Source of the DNA: Dinochytrium kinnereticum
Taxonomy: Eukaryota; Chytridiomycota; Chytridiomycetes; Chytridiales; Chytridiaceae
Assembly: GCA_027604005.1 (NCBI GenBank)
Contig: JADGJT010000590.1
Span: forward strand, 1-10,763
Direction: 5' to 3'
DNA length: 10,763 bases
Positions 1-7,930 of the stretch are shown one piece after another. Position numbers and translations under genes: made by a program. Under the pieces are notes generated by a model. That model was not told the DNA's origin. It saw nothing but the letters and a program-made list of their open reading frames with translations, and did not search any database. The stretch's first letter is position 1. Each line of letters begins with the position of its first letter.

Positions 1-461
1 AGGATTACTTTTAGCTGCATTTCGCATAGTATTTAGTCCGCTGAAGACGGAAACTGTATAAACTTCAATTAGACGCATTTCTTCTAATAAACAAAATCGT
101 TTTTATTCTTATTTTCCTTTGGGAGCGCTTGGCATTTGAATTCAGGAGGCTGCTGCGAGGCTACCCATGTCTTTGTGAGCCATTGTTCAAAGAAGTTGAT
201 TTCGTACTATGGTCAAGGTAAGGCATGAGGCCAGTGATGCTGAGAGCTATGCGGCGGTCTTCATATGTTCGTATCGTGTGCCCTTGTCTGAAGTGTGTCG
301 AGGATTTGTCGAAGATGAGTGCTATGAGTACGAATCCCCAGACAGCTAAACATCGCCTTGAATAGCATTTTCGTCCCGATAGGATGGATATTTTACTAGG
401 CGCTTGATGATAAAAGTTGGAGAGATACACCGAGGGACGCTATGACCGGTCGATGTTAATC
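1..461. other. Left-edge intergenic region, no supported gene
   Basis: This region lies downstream of gene A. It contains TTTATT at 102-107 (AATAAA on the minus strand, about 360 nt past the gene A stop), a weak candidate for poly(A) signalling. A minus-strand open frame at 161-430 has a short hydrophobic stretch but begins with GTG and resembles nothing else here. Confidence 0.5.
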
Positions 462-1344
462 TCAACCTCTCAATACACTTCCCCTCGCCACTACCCCTGG
501 CACATTCACCGAGTACACAGGCGGAGCCTCATCATACCCACCAACCGTCGAAGCAGTCCCTCCAAACATGGAATGCGTCCTCGGAAGCGGCACCAACGGC
601 TGGGATGCAGATGCAGACGCCTCCCCCTCACCCCCAACCACCCCACTCGTCGCATTCCCTTCGTTGCCAACCTTCCCATCCTCCATCCACCCTCCAGCGG
701 CCTCAACAGCCATCTCCGGCAAGACTGTCTGCCACTTTTCATCCGCTCGGGGTTTCATGATGGCGATGGGAGGTGAGTGTTGAACGGCGGGCTTTTCCGG
801 GAGAAGGCTTATGAAGGTTGGCGGCATCATCGTCGAGATGATCATCTTTTCATCCTTGCGTTTGGTGTCCATGCCAGCCCCAGTAAAGACAAGATTCGCG
901 GCTGTAGGTTCAATCTGGCCAGCTGGGTCGGACGACGCAAGGCTCGCTGTGGCCTCAGTTGATCCACCGTCACTCGCACCACCGTTTCTAGGAGAGACGA
1001 CTCTGAACCCTCCACCAGCCTTTTTTTCATCTCGTTTCCTTTTTGCGGCACGAAGAATGAGAGCCCCGATGATCATTCCCAGTGCAATGATAGACGCGCC
1101 GACGGACACTGCTATGATGGTGAGATTCGGCCCAGAGTTTGATGATGTGTTTGCAGATGGATCAGGTACGCCAGTGCCTGTTGGTAAGCCGTTGGTGCCG
1201 TTTGATGATCTAGTGAGTGTGACGACTGGGTTGATGATGGGGTCATTGTTGGGATTCCCGCCTGGTCCAGATGGAATGGTAGTGAGTGTGTTGCCGCTGC
1301 TGATTGAAAGTGAGACGGAGAGTGAATTGGTAGGGCTGCTTCCT
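461..1344. repeat. Duplicated block, copy 1 (gene A tail, membrane segment and inner stalk)
   Basis: This block matches 2311-3191 at about 1.85 kb spacing with few mismatches, including at synonymous sites, and with small in-frame indels. Similarity begins within one base of the stop codon and drops sharply in the stalk. Confidence 0.88.
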
Positions 1345-1814
1345 AGCGTCGGCGGTGATGATGAGGATGTAGGGTTTCCGGTAGGATTCTGAGTTACAGT
1401 TTGATCTACAGATGATGAGGGATCAGGAAAACCAGGAAGAGTTCGAGTCCCTCCCCTCGATGAAGACGATGGAGGAGGTCCAGGAACAGTACTGGATGGT
1501 TGAGGAGAACCGCCGCCTCTCCCAGGGATAGGATACATCGCAAAAGTGCCCGAATCCACCCAACTCCCACAAAACATCCCAGGATCATTCTGGCAAGGCA
1601 CGCAGCTCCCAGTGTTCGGCTGGGATCTCGCGAAATCGGCAGCTGTGGCGCATAAACAAAGAAGTCCTGGATTGCTTGCAGATTGGTTGGACCCAGAGCC
1701 CGCCCAGACGTATTCAGCACTTTGGGATGCGCAGGTTGAGAAGCAGCCTTGAACGGTGGAGAAGTCCCCGGCAAGATCGCCATCGCTCAGGAGCACACAC
1801 TGGAGGTCGTTCAT
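462..1814 (-). CDS. Gene A: WSC-like domain single-pass membrane protein (paralog of gene B)
   Basis: A 450-residue protein, probably a cell-surface sensor of wall or matrix polysaccharide. Residues 6-94 form a WSC-like domain with cysteines 6, 24, 28, 53, 55, 71, 74 and 82, a WAGS motif at 37-40 and CG at 82-83. Residues 100-230 are a Ser/Thr/Pro-rich stalk with possible N-glycosylation sites (N43, N205, N222). Residues 231-255 are one membrane segment, followed by the basic AAKRKR. The tail holds SPRN near 274-277, WQTVLPE at 361-367 and PPVY at 431-434. The start chosen is the first ATG; the frame stays open 75 nt further upstream but only from a TTG, and homology with gene B begins exactly at this ATG. 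No signal peptide is visible. Tail and membrane segment nearly match gene B; the outer part is more divergent. WSC proteins such as yeast Wsc1 signal to Rho1/Pkc1, but nothing here shows the partner. Confidence 0.85.
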   Translation of the reverse strand: MNDLQCVLLSDGDLAGDFSTVQGCFSTCASQSAEYVWAGSGSNQSASNPGLLCLCATAADFARSQPNTGSCVPCQNDPGMFCGSWVDSGTFAMYPIPGRGGGSPQPSSTVPGPPPSSSSRGGTRTLPGFPDPSSSVDQTVTQNPTGNPTSSSSPPTLGSSPTNSLSVSLSISSGNTLTTIPSGPGGNPNNDPIINPVVTLTRSSNGTNGLPTGTGVPDPSANTSSNSGPNLTIIAVSVGASIIALGMIIGALILRAAKRKRDEKKAGGGFRVVSPRNGGASDGGSTEATASLASSDPAGQIEPTAANLVFTGAGMDTKRKDEKMIISTMMPPTFISLLPEKPAVQHSPPIAIMKPRADEKWQTVLPEMAVEAAGGWMEDGKVGNEGNATSGVVGGEGEASASASQPLVPLPRTHSMFGGTASTVGGYDEAPPVYSVNVPGVVARGSVLRG

Positions 1815-1967
1815 TCCTGTTGTCGATGGGGGGGAGTTGGTTGGGTATAGATGGGGGAACAAGACAAGAAAAAGACGCGTTGCTTGCAAGTTGTTCTTGG
1901 TTAGTCTTTCGTGGATAACGATGTCGTCTTTCTCAACGTCAACATGTCATTACATCTTGACACTGCC

Positions 1968-1972
1968 ATTGG
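1968..1972 (-). promoter_or_regulatory. CCAAT box candidate upstream of gene A
   Basis: CCAAT on the minus strand, within GGCCAATGG, about 155 nt upstream of the gene A ATG. A TTTAAA-containing AT tract lies about 30 nt further upstream. This is a common fungal promoter element but a short motif. Confidence 0.35.
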
Positions 1973-2215
1973 CCTGACAAGGGTGCTTGTCGCATTTAAA
2001 TTTTTTGGATCCAAAGAGTACCTTGCTTAATATTCCTTTTAGAATCTTTGCTAAAAAGTCTTCTAAAGAAAGACGCTAATTTCAAGATTATCAGATTACG
2101 CAATGTGCTTATTGAATAAAGAAAGTATGCATAATCAACGCGGTCGGTACTTGTCATCTCTTAGAACCTACCCTACCCTATGAGATCGGTGCGCGCTTAA
2201 GTTGGAATACTACAC

Positions 2216-2221
2216 TTTATT
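2216..2221 (-). terminator. Poly(A) signal candidate of gene B
   Basis: AATAAA on the minus strand, about 90 nt after the gene B stop codon, a plausible 3' UTR distance. Confidence 0.45.
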
Positions 2222-2310
2222 CATTGGAGATAGAGACTCACATTAAATAGACATTACTTGTATAATTAGTATGGCCAGATACCATTTAATACCATAGAAA
2301 GTACCTCTAT

Positions 2311-3191
2311 CTCAGCCTCTTAACACGCTTCCCCTCGCCACAACCCCAGGCACATTCACCGAGTACACAGGCGGAGCCTCATCATACCCACCAACCGTCG
2401 AAGCAGTCCCTCCAAACATGGAATGCGTCCTCGGAAGCGGAACCAACTGCTGGGATGCAGATGCAGATGCAGACGCCTCACCCCCAACCACCCCACTCTT
2501 CGCATTCCCTTCGTTGCCAACCTTCCCATCCTCCATCCACCCTCCAGCGGCCTCAACAGCCATCTCCGGCAAGACTGTCTGCCACTTTTCATCCGCTCGG
2601 GGTTTCATGATGGCGATGGGAGGTGAGGGTTGAACGGCCGGCTTTTCTGGGAGAAGGCTTATGACGGTTGGCGGCATCATCGTCGAAATGATCATCTTTT
2701 CATCCTTGGGTTTGGTGTCCATGCCAGCCCCAGTAAAGACAAGATTCGCGGCTGTAGGTTCAATCTGGCCTGCTGGGTCGGAAGCAAGGCTCGAAGCGAC
2801 ATCGGTTGATCCACCGTCACTCGCACCGCCGTTTCTAGGAGAGACGACTCTGAACCCTCCACCAGCCTCCTTTCCATCTCGTTTCCTTTTTGCGGCACGA
2901 AGAATGAGAGCCCCGATGATCATTCCCAGAGCAATGATAGACGCGCCGACGGACACTGCTATGATGGTGAGATTCGGCCCAGAGTTGGATGATGTGGTTG
3001 CAGATGGATCGGGTACGTTAGCGCCTGTTGGTAAGCCATTGGTGCCGTTTGAGGATCTTGTGATGGTGACGACTGGGTTGATGATGGGGCCGTTGTTGGG
3101 ATTGCCGCCTGTTCCAGATGGAATGGTAGTAAGTGTGTTGCCGCTGCTGATTGAAAGAGAGACGGAGAGTGAGTTGGTAGGGCTGCTTCCT
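2311..3191. repeat. Duplicated block, copy 2 (gene B tail, membrane segment and inner stalk)
   Basis: Partner of the block at 461-1344. A six-base repeat encoding Ala-Ser differs in copy number between the two (around 2457-2475 here), an ordinary replication-slippage difference. Confidence 0.88.
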
Positions 3192-3670
3192 TGGCTCAGC
3201 TGTGATGATGAGGATGCCGAATTTCCAGGAGGGCTTTGAGTGTCCGGCTGTGATGATGACGATGGTGGAGGAGGTGGTGGCGGCGGTGGAGGTGGTGGAG
3301 GTGGTGGTGGAGGCGGTGGAGGCGGTGGAGGTGGTGGAGGTGGTGGAGGTGGTGGAGGTCGAGTGTCAGCACCTCGTCCTGGAATAGGGTACAACGCCAT
3401 AGTCCCAGAATCCTCCCAAGTCCCACAGGACATCCCTGGATCATTTGGGCAAGGAACGCATATCCCTCCATTTAACTGAGCTCTGGAGAACATGGCAGCC
3501 GTGACGCAGAAGCAAGCAAGCCCAGGATCTCCCCCAGACTGATTGGACCCAGACCCCGCCCAGACAAATTCATCGCTTTGGGATGTGCATGTGGAGAAGC
3601 AGCCTCGGACGGTGAAGAAATCGCCGGACGGACCGCCTTCGCTGAGAGCTACGCACTGGAGGCCGCTCAT
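2312..3670 (-). CDS. Gene B: WSC-like domain single-pass membrane protein with 32-proline stalk
   Basis: A 452-residue paralog of gene A. The WSC-like domain (residues 6-94) has cysteines at exactly the same positions: 6, 24, 28, 53, 55, 71, 74, 82. A run of 32 consecutive prolines (105-136) follows directly, then a Ser-rich stalk. The membrane segment is at about 234-257 and is followed by AAKRKR. The tail carries the same WQTVLPE (363-369) and PPVY (433-436) as gene A. The start is the first ATG; the frame extends 78 nt upstream only from a TTG, and that extension has no similarity to gene A's. There is no signal peptide. The poly-proline run probably acts as a stiff spacer lifting the WSC domain off the membrane (inference). 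Tail and membrane segment look recently duplicated or gene-converted with gene A. Confidence 0.85.
   Translation of the reverse strand: MSGLQCVALSEGGPSGDFFTVRGCFSTCTSQSDEFVWAGSGSNQSGGDPGLACFCVTAAMFSRAQLNGGICVPCPNDPGMSCGTWEDSGTMALYPIPGRGADTRPPPPPPPPPPPPPPPPPPPPPPPPPPPPPPPPSSSSQPDTQSPPGNSASSSSQLSQGSSPTNSLSVSLSISSGNTLTTIPSGTGGNPNNGPIINPVVTITRSSNGTNGLPTGANVPDPSATTSSNSGPNLTIIAVSVGASIIALGMIIGALILRAAKRKRDGKEAGGGFRVVSPRNGGASDGGSTDVASSLASDPAGQIEPTAANLVFTGAGMDTKPKDEKMIISTMMPPTVISLLPEKPAVQPSPPIAIMKPRADEKWQTVLPEMAVEAAGGWMEDGKVGNEGNAKSGVVGGEASASASASQQLVPLPRTHSMFGGTASTVGGYDEAPPVYSVNVPGVVARGSVLRG
3263..3358 (-). repeat. Proline-codon run (32 Pro) in gene B
   Basis: Thirty-two consecutive CCN codons, read on the plus strand as a mixed array of TGG, AGG and CGG triplets. 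CCA, CCT and CCG codons are intermixed, so this is not a pure single-triplet microsatellite. It sits immediately after the WSC-like domain. Gene A has only three prolines at the homologous position, before the same four serines. Confidence 0.95.
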
Positions 3671-3850
3671 GGCCAGAGGGGACGGGGATCGTCGGTGAGG
3701 AGAAAAGGGAGACGGCGTCGACCGATGCTTGAAAGGAGTCTTTCTCAAGGTGTTGCAATGTCCTACGGAAACGTTTATTGTCTCACCTTAACCTGGGCGT
3801 GTCTTTCTTTGAAACTCCGGCGGTTCTTTCAATGCCCTTGTGCAATATAT

Positions 3851-3870
3851 GTATCCAGAGGCCTGGATAC
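3851..3870. repeat. Perfect inverted repeat, 8-bp arms and 4-bp spacer
   Basis: GTATCCAG, then AGGC, then CTGGATAC. It lies in the spacer between the 3' end of gene C and the start of gene B, next to a TATATA-like stretch. It could be a dimeric transcription-factor site or a hairpin. A single occurrence could be chance. Confidence 0.55.
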
Positions 3871-3890
3871 CCTTTGTAGTTCAATGAATA

Positions 3891-3900
3891 TTTATTTATT
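3891..3900 (-). terminator. Poly(A) signal candidate of gene C
   Basis: Overlapping AATAAATAAA on the minus strand, about 140 nt after the gene C stop codon. Confidence 0.45.
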
Positions 3901-4039
3901 ACAAGATCGGTTCCTTATGCAAACCATGTTCAAAAGAGTCGTTGGGTGGCCAAGAGCGTTGATTTACATGGGCCGTATAAAGGGATAGGATATCGTTCAT
4001 CTCACGCCAACATTCATCAAACGCGAAGCTATAGGATGT

Positions 4040-5758
4040 TCACGCGTCTCGAAGGTCAGAGTATGACGGTGGGGGTGTGAGCAGCTCCTCAAACTGCAAG
4101 CCGGGAGACGAAACCGACCCGCTCCCACCAGCTGCAGCAACACCAGCAGAAGACACTTCAGCCTCTTTCATCTTGTTTGCAACCACCGCCGCCCTCATTT
4201 TCTGCACAGGATCATCCTGGTCTTTTGCTGGTGACCGCGACACGACAACCTTCTCCGGATCCACCGTCTTCCACACAGACGATAGAGCGACTTTCTCTGG
4301 CTGCTCAACCTTGCACGGCTCCATCAAAGGCACAGGTGACATGATCGGCACTCCAATGCAGAACGGGACGACATGCACGATGGACGTACCAGATGATGCC
4401 AGAGTCTCAGAATCAGTTGGCTCCTCAGTCACCACAGGTGAAGAGGTCTCGGAGACACTGTAAGCAATAGAAAAATCAGCGGAGGGCACCTGATCTCGAA
4501 CTGGCGCTGTTTGCGACGTGCGACGCGAGACAGTGACCGCGGCTGTTGCTGGCAAGATCCGGTCAGAGACAAACTGAGTGAATTTGGATGGAATGGGGGA
4601 GGCATCCGACGAGAGCGTGGCGTAGGGTCGATCTTTGCGAACGCGCCTCACCCAGAGGTAGCCCAGGATGATAGCAGCGGCTCCCATTAGTGCTGCAAGG
4701 ATGCCAAGGGTGATGGTCACGGTGTTGTTGGTGGATGATGATGATGATGGTAATGATAGCATGCTGTCGGGTGTAGTGGATGGCAGGAGTCCAGGGGTAT
4801 TAAAATTGTTGATCTCTGAAGGGAAAGAAGGGGTGGGGCCCTCTGTCAAAAGAGTGGTTAGGCCTTGGGTGTCTGCAGGTAAATTGTTTGCCGTTGACGA
4901 AAAGGTGAGTCCACTGAAAGTCGAGGAGGCTGTGAAAGCTCCTTGAGGCGGACCAGAGGTGGAACTCTGAGCAGCGATCGATGCTCCCAAGATTCCATCG
5001 CTGGAAGATGGCACGATGGCAGTTGATGATGGAAAAGCGACGGGACGATTTGGCCCAGGCAATGGGGCGGGAGGTGCGGGAGAAGGAGGAGGAAGTGCAG
5101 GAGCTGCTTCAGCTTCTGGCCGCACTGGTGTTTGTTCCTGTTGTTCCAACACCACTACAGGGCTTTGCTCCACTGCCACCTTCTGCACTGGTGCGGACGG
5201 CAATGGTGCGGGTGCCGGAGCCTGTGCAGGCCTCACAACCTGAACCTGAGGAACTGGCGTTGGATTCGGGGCGGGCCTCGGGGGCGGGGGGGGTGGGGGG
5301 GGTGGTGGAGGTGGTGGAGGAGGAGGTGGTGGTGGTGGTGGTGGAGGAGGAGGAGGTCGAGGCGACGGAGACGGAGAAGCAGGCACCACCGCAACATTTA
5401 CCCTTCCATTTGAAGGAGCCACAACGGTAGCAGGCCTTTGCGGCAACGCAGCGAGAACACTCCTACGATCAAACCGATAGAACGCCGCAATCCTCCCAGC
5501 CCCACACAACGACACGGGATCAGTCTTGCAAGGAAGGCAAGCACCCACAGCCGCCGAGTAGGTCCTGAAGAGCTCGTTTGAGGCGCAGAGACATGCAAGG
5601 GCGGTCCCATCGCCTTGAGGAGGAGGGGGGGTTGTGGATCCGGCCCACTCAAATGTTGAGCCCTTTGACGCGCACGCGGCGGTGCATCTGGATTGTGTGG
5701 TGAAGGGACCGGCGGTGATAATCTCGCGGTAGGCGACGCAGGCGGAGGTTGAGGCCAT
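4040..5758 (-). CDS. Gene C: WSC-like domain single-pass membrane protein with long proline-rich stalk
   Basis: A 572-residue protein from the preferred start. The WSC-like domain has cysteines 7, 25, 29, 56, 58, 74, 77 and 85, with WAGS at 38-41 and CG at 85-86. The stalk is very long (about 95-345): 26 prolines in a row (135-160), then Pro/Ala/Val/Gln-rich and Ser/Thr-rich stretches. The membrane segment is about 347-370, followed by RRVRK. The tail (about 200 residues) has VWKTVDPE near 495-502, similar to WQTVLPE of genes A and B, a possible proline-directed phosphosite SPAK (509-512), and PPSY at 563-566, six residues from the end. The start at 5758 is chosen because the other family members begin just before the first cysteine. 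An in-frame ATG at 5890 would add 44 residues containing a basic cluster but nothing like a signal peptide. Function is inferred from architecture only. Confidence 0.82.
   Translation of the reverse strand: MASTSACVAYREIITAGPFTTQSRCTAACASKGSTFEWAGSTTPPPPQGDGTALACLCASNELFRTYSAAVGACLPCKTDPVSLCGAGRIAAFYRFDRRSVLAALPQRPATVVAPSNGRVNVAVVPASPSPSPRPPPPPPPPPPPPPPPPPPPPPPPPPPRPAPNPTPVPQVQVVRPAQAPAPAPLPSAPVQKVAVEQSPVVVLEQQEQTPVRPEAEAAPALPPPSPAPPAPLPGPNRPVAFPSSTAIVPSSSDGILGASIAAQSSTSGPPQGAFTASSTFSGLTFSSTANNLPADTQGLTTLLTEGPTPSFPSEINNFNTPGLLPSTTPDSMLSLPSSSSSTNNTVTITLGILAALMGAAAIILGYLWVRRVRKDRPYATLSSDASPIPSKFTQFVSDRILPATAAVTVSRRTSQTAPVRDQVPSADFSIAYSVSETSSPVVTEEPTDSETLASSGTSIVHVVPFCIGVPIMSPVPLMEPCKVEQPEKVALSSVWKTVDPEKVVVSRSPAKDQDDPVQKMRAAVVANKMKEAEVSSAGVAAAGGSGSVSSPGLQFEELLTPPPSYSDLRDA
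5279..5356 (-). repeat. Proline-codon run (26 Pro) in gene C
   Basis: Twenty-six consecutive proline codons in the stalk. The downstream part, toward the left of the window, is dominated by CCC, which makes long G tracts on the plus strand at 5280-5302. The rest mixes CCA and CCT. Confidence 0.95.
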
Positions 5759-6098
5759 CGGAGCGTTGCTGCGTCGATGGCGACGGCGAGTGAGGAGGTG
5801 AGAGGTGAGGACAGTCGTGAAGTGTTCGAATGGCCCAGCAGCAGATCGCTGACCGCAGGAGTGTGACAATTGACAAGTATGCTGAAACATGAGTGAGCCG
5901 TGGCCACACAGGTGACAGGGCGAACGAGCAGCATGCAGCCCTTTTGGCCGTTCATTGCTGAGACCATATCGTGTTTTGTTCTCTCGACGGTCTCTAGTTC
6001 TTTTTTTTTATTATTATTGTTCTAAATACATGTGCTCCTCTATGGAAATAACGGAAACGCGAAGAGAAACAGAAAGCACAAAAAGGCACCGTCCAACA
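5759..6098. other. Spacer between genes D and C
   Basis: Contains the gene D 3' signal at 6007-6012 within a T-rich tract, and the 5' region of gene C. If gene C starts at the upstream ATG (5890), the part up to 5890 would be coding. No other gene is visible. Confidence 0.5.
6007..6012 (-). terminator. Poly(A) signal candidate of gene D
   Basis: AATAAA on the minus strand within an (ATA)n/poly(A)-like tract, about 90 nt after the gene D stop codon. Confidence 0.5.
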
Positions 6099-7829
6099 TC
6101 ACAACTTGCGGTCAAATCCACCTCTCAACCCACCACCACTAATCGCCTCAACATACCCCGGCGGCGGCTCCTCAGCCCTTCCCGGCCTCGTCTCCAAAAA
6201 CACTTTAAAGTCACGGCTGCCCCCAGCACCATTCTCCCCTGAAACCTCTGCAACGGCCCTTCCGCGTCTCGGATCATCCCTCCCCGCCGTCGAAAGAAAA
6301 GGATGGGGTCGCGTCCGATGCGATGAAGGGGATGGTTGAGCCACCTTGACGCGTGGAGATCTGCCGGAAGATGATGGTGGCGTTGAGTCAAGACGAAGAG
6401 GTGGGGTTAGACGGGTCGGGGCAGCGCCGCTGGGTTCCAATAGATGTCTTTGGGTTTGGTTTTCACGTGAGCCTCGATCGCATGATGCATCCGTTCTTTT
6501 AGTTTCGGAACTAGGTTCATACCGAGAAGGGGAGGGACCTTTGCGATGTCCCCGACCCTCGCGAGTCGTGTTATTATCTCGTCTTGAACACATGGAACCG
6601 TCACGTCGATGATGTTCATCAAGCCGATAACGGTCTTTCGTCCGTCTACCACGAGGACTGAGATTATCATCGTCTATTCTCATAGAAGACGACGCGTACA
6701 GCCGGGGTGGTGAATTCCTTTCCCATCTCATTCCTTCATCTCCATATTCAACCTCCAGATAATCACTATCCTCAAACCTCTCCCACCCATCCCTTACCCA
6801 CTCCTTCTTAACTTCAGGCACCAAGTATCGATTCGTGGAGACCTGTCCTTTTTCCCTGAAGCGAGGCGGAGGCTGGTTTCTAGGCCTTGAAGACTCAGTA
6901 TGTCTCGGCGACGGAGAATAAGCTCTTGCCGGATGGTACGGTGCCATGACAGCAGGTTGGGAGAGTTCATAAACAGGATCACCAAAGTACTGCCTGCCAC
7001 GACTTTTGGGATACGGCAATAACTCCTGCAGGTACGCGGCACGAGGATCTTCATAATTCAATTCGGAGTTGAAGCCGCGAGACGAGGCTGCAGTCGCCGA
7101 CTGCAATGGTGATATCACACCATCCTGCATAATCAAGATGGTGGGAAGAGCACTCGCAGGCGCCGCCTGACTCGTTTCTCCATTCTTTCTTTCCAAATAC
7201 TCAACTTCACCTCGTTTCGTCACTACCGTCGAGCCAGCCCTCTTCTTTAACGACCACCCAACGAAAAAAGCCAACCCCGCGACCGCCCCAAAAGCGACAC
7301 ACGAAACCCCCACCATGGTAGGAGAGAGCTGAGTGGCATCACCATTATTACGTTTAGATTCCGTAAACCTTGGTTCAGAGAAAGAGATGGGAGGAAGCGG
7401 TATTGAAGAACCTGGGGTTGGCGAGACGAATGATGCAACGCTTGGAAGAGGTGCAAGGACGGCAACCGAATTCTCAACCATATTAATGGCCGGTGGCGGT
7501 CGATCGGATGGTAATCTTGTCGTCGTTGCTGAGTTCGCGGGCGGAATGGAGTAAAACGCGGCGCTGCTCCGCACCCCGCAGAGCACCTCTGCATCGAAAG
7601 GGCATGCAGCGCATGATGCGTCAAGTGTCGTGAACGAAGCAAGGAGTTCCGCAGTGGCGCATACGCAACTGAATTCAGTGGCTTCGGCAGAGATGCCTGC
7701 ATAAACGTTTTGAGCTGACCGAGAGCAAAAGAAGAGACAGTCTGGAAGGTTGGTAACGAGCACCGGGGCTGGGAGGGTTTGGGGGTCGACAATGCTGAGG
7801 CAAGTCGCTCTTTGCGGCGCTGCTGTCAT
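6099..7829 (-). CDS. Gene D: divergent WSC-like membrane protein with long Arg-rich tail
   Basis: A 576-residue protein and the most divergent member. The eight cysteines are at 10, 31, 35, 55, 57, 73, 76 and 84, with YAGI at 43-46 and CG at 84-85, so the domain is still recognisable. The stalk is short (about 95-168) and has no long proline run. The membrane segment is about 171-194, followed by KKR. The cytoplasmic tail is about 380 residues, the longest of the array: rich in Arg, Asp, Ser and Pro, with an acidic/aromatic patch near 342-370, many SPR or SPS sites and PPGY at 556-559. It looks mostly disordered, with no catalytic domain visible. The start is the first ATG, with an A at -3 and an in-frame stop a few codons upstream. 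No signal peptide is visible. Confidence 0.8.
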   Translation of the reverse strand: MTAAPQRATCLSIVDPQTLPAPVLVTNLPDCLFFCSRSAQNVYAGISAEATEFSCVCATAELLASFTTLDASCAACPFDAEVLCGVRSSAAFYSIPPANSATTTRLPSDRPPPAINMVENSVAVLAPLPSVASFVSPTPGSSIPLPPISFSEPRFTESKRNNGDATQLSPTMVGVSCVAFGAVAGLAFFVGWSLKKRAGSTVVTKRGEVEYLERKNGETSQAAPASALPTILIMQDGVISPLQSATAASSRGFNSELNYEDPRAAYLQELLPYPKSRGRQYFGDPVYELSQPAVMAPYHPARAYSPSPRHTESSRPRNQPPPRFREKGQVSTNRYLVPEVKKEWVRDGWERFEDSDYLEVEYGDEGMRWERNSPPRLYASSSMRIDDDNLSPRGRRTKDRYRLDEHHRRDGSMCSRRDNNTTREGRGHRKGPSPSRYEPSSETKRTDASCDRGSRENQTQRHLLEPSGAAPTRLTPPLRLDSTPPSSSGRSPRVKVAQPSPSSHRTRPHPFLSTAGRDDPRRGRAVAEVSGENGAGGSRDFKVFLETRPGRAEEPPPGYVEAISGGGLRGGFDRKL

Positions 7830-7922
7830 TCTAATTATGAGATGTCAATGTGAACAGGTAGTTTCTACGATGGCGACGCTGCTGTTGATGACAATGGTTG
7901 ATGTTCCTCGTCTATCAACGTC

Positions 7923-7930
7923 GCATATAA
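7923..7930 (-). promoter_or_regulatory. TATA-like element upstream of gene D
   Basis: ATTATATG on the minus strand, about 95 nt upstream of the gene D ATG. Distance and composition suit a fungal TATA element, but the motif is short. Confidence 0.35.

Larger units (their letters stand above)
1815..2311. other. Spacer between genes B and A
   Basis: Carries the 3' signal region of gene B near 2216 and the promoter region of gene A. AT-rich DNA at about 1995-2110 lies upstream of a CCAAT element. No gene is visible. The spacer shows no obvious similarity to that upstream of gene B. Confidence 0.6.
3671..4039. other. Spacer between genes C and B
   Basis: Holds the 3' end signals of gene C (3891-3900), the inverted repeat at 3851-3870 and a TATATA-like stretch near 3844-3850, about 175 nt upstream of the gene B ATG. 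The in-frame open stretch just upstream of gene B (to 3748) begins with TTG and is probably 5' UTR. Confidence 0.55.

Noticed and set aside
161..430. Minus-strand frame of 89 codons with a short hydrophobic stretch
   Set aside because: It starts with GTG, lacks the family's cysteines and basic stop-transfer pattern, and no splice route to gene A is visible.
811..1392. Plus-strand open frame of 193 codons, with a similar one at 2661-3239
   Set aside because: Both are antisense to the conserved tail and membrane segment of genes A and B. Their similarity simply follows from the near-identical sense sequence, and they have no domain of their own.
1815..1889. N-terminal extension of gene A with a hydrophobic LFLVLF that resembles a signal peptide
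   Set aside because: The extension opens from TTG, and the equivalent extension of gene B is basic and unrelated, so it is probably 5' UTR.
2168..2181. Telomere-like CCCTA repeats
   Set aside because: Only two units occur, with no longer array nearby.
3240..3479. Plus-strand glycine-rich protein and a minus-strand His/Leu repeat protein over the proline run
   Set aside because: These are frame shadows of the proline codons in gene B; the same happens over the runs in C and E.
5759..5890. 44-residue N-terminal extension of gene C from an upstream ATG
   Set aside because: It contains a basic cluster and no hydrophobic core, and the other four proteins start next to the first cysteine. It is kept only as an alternative start.
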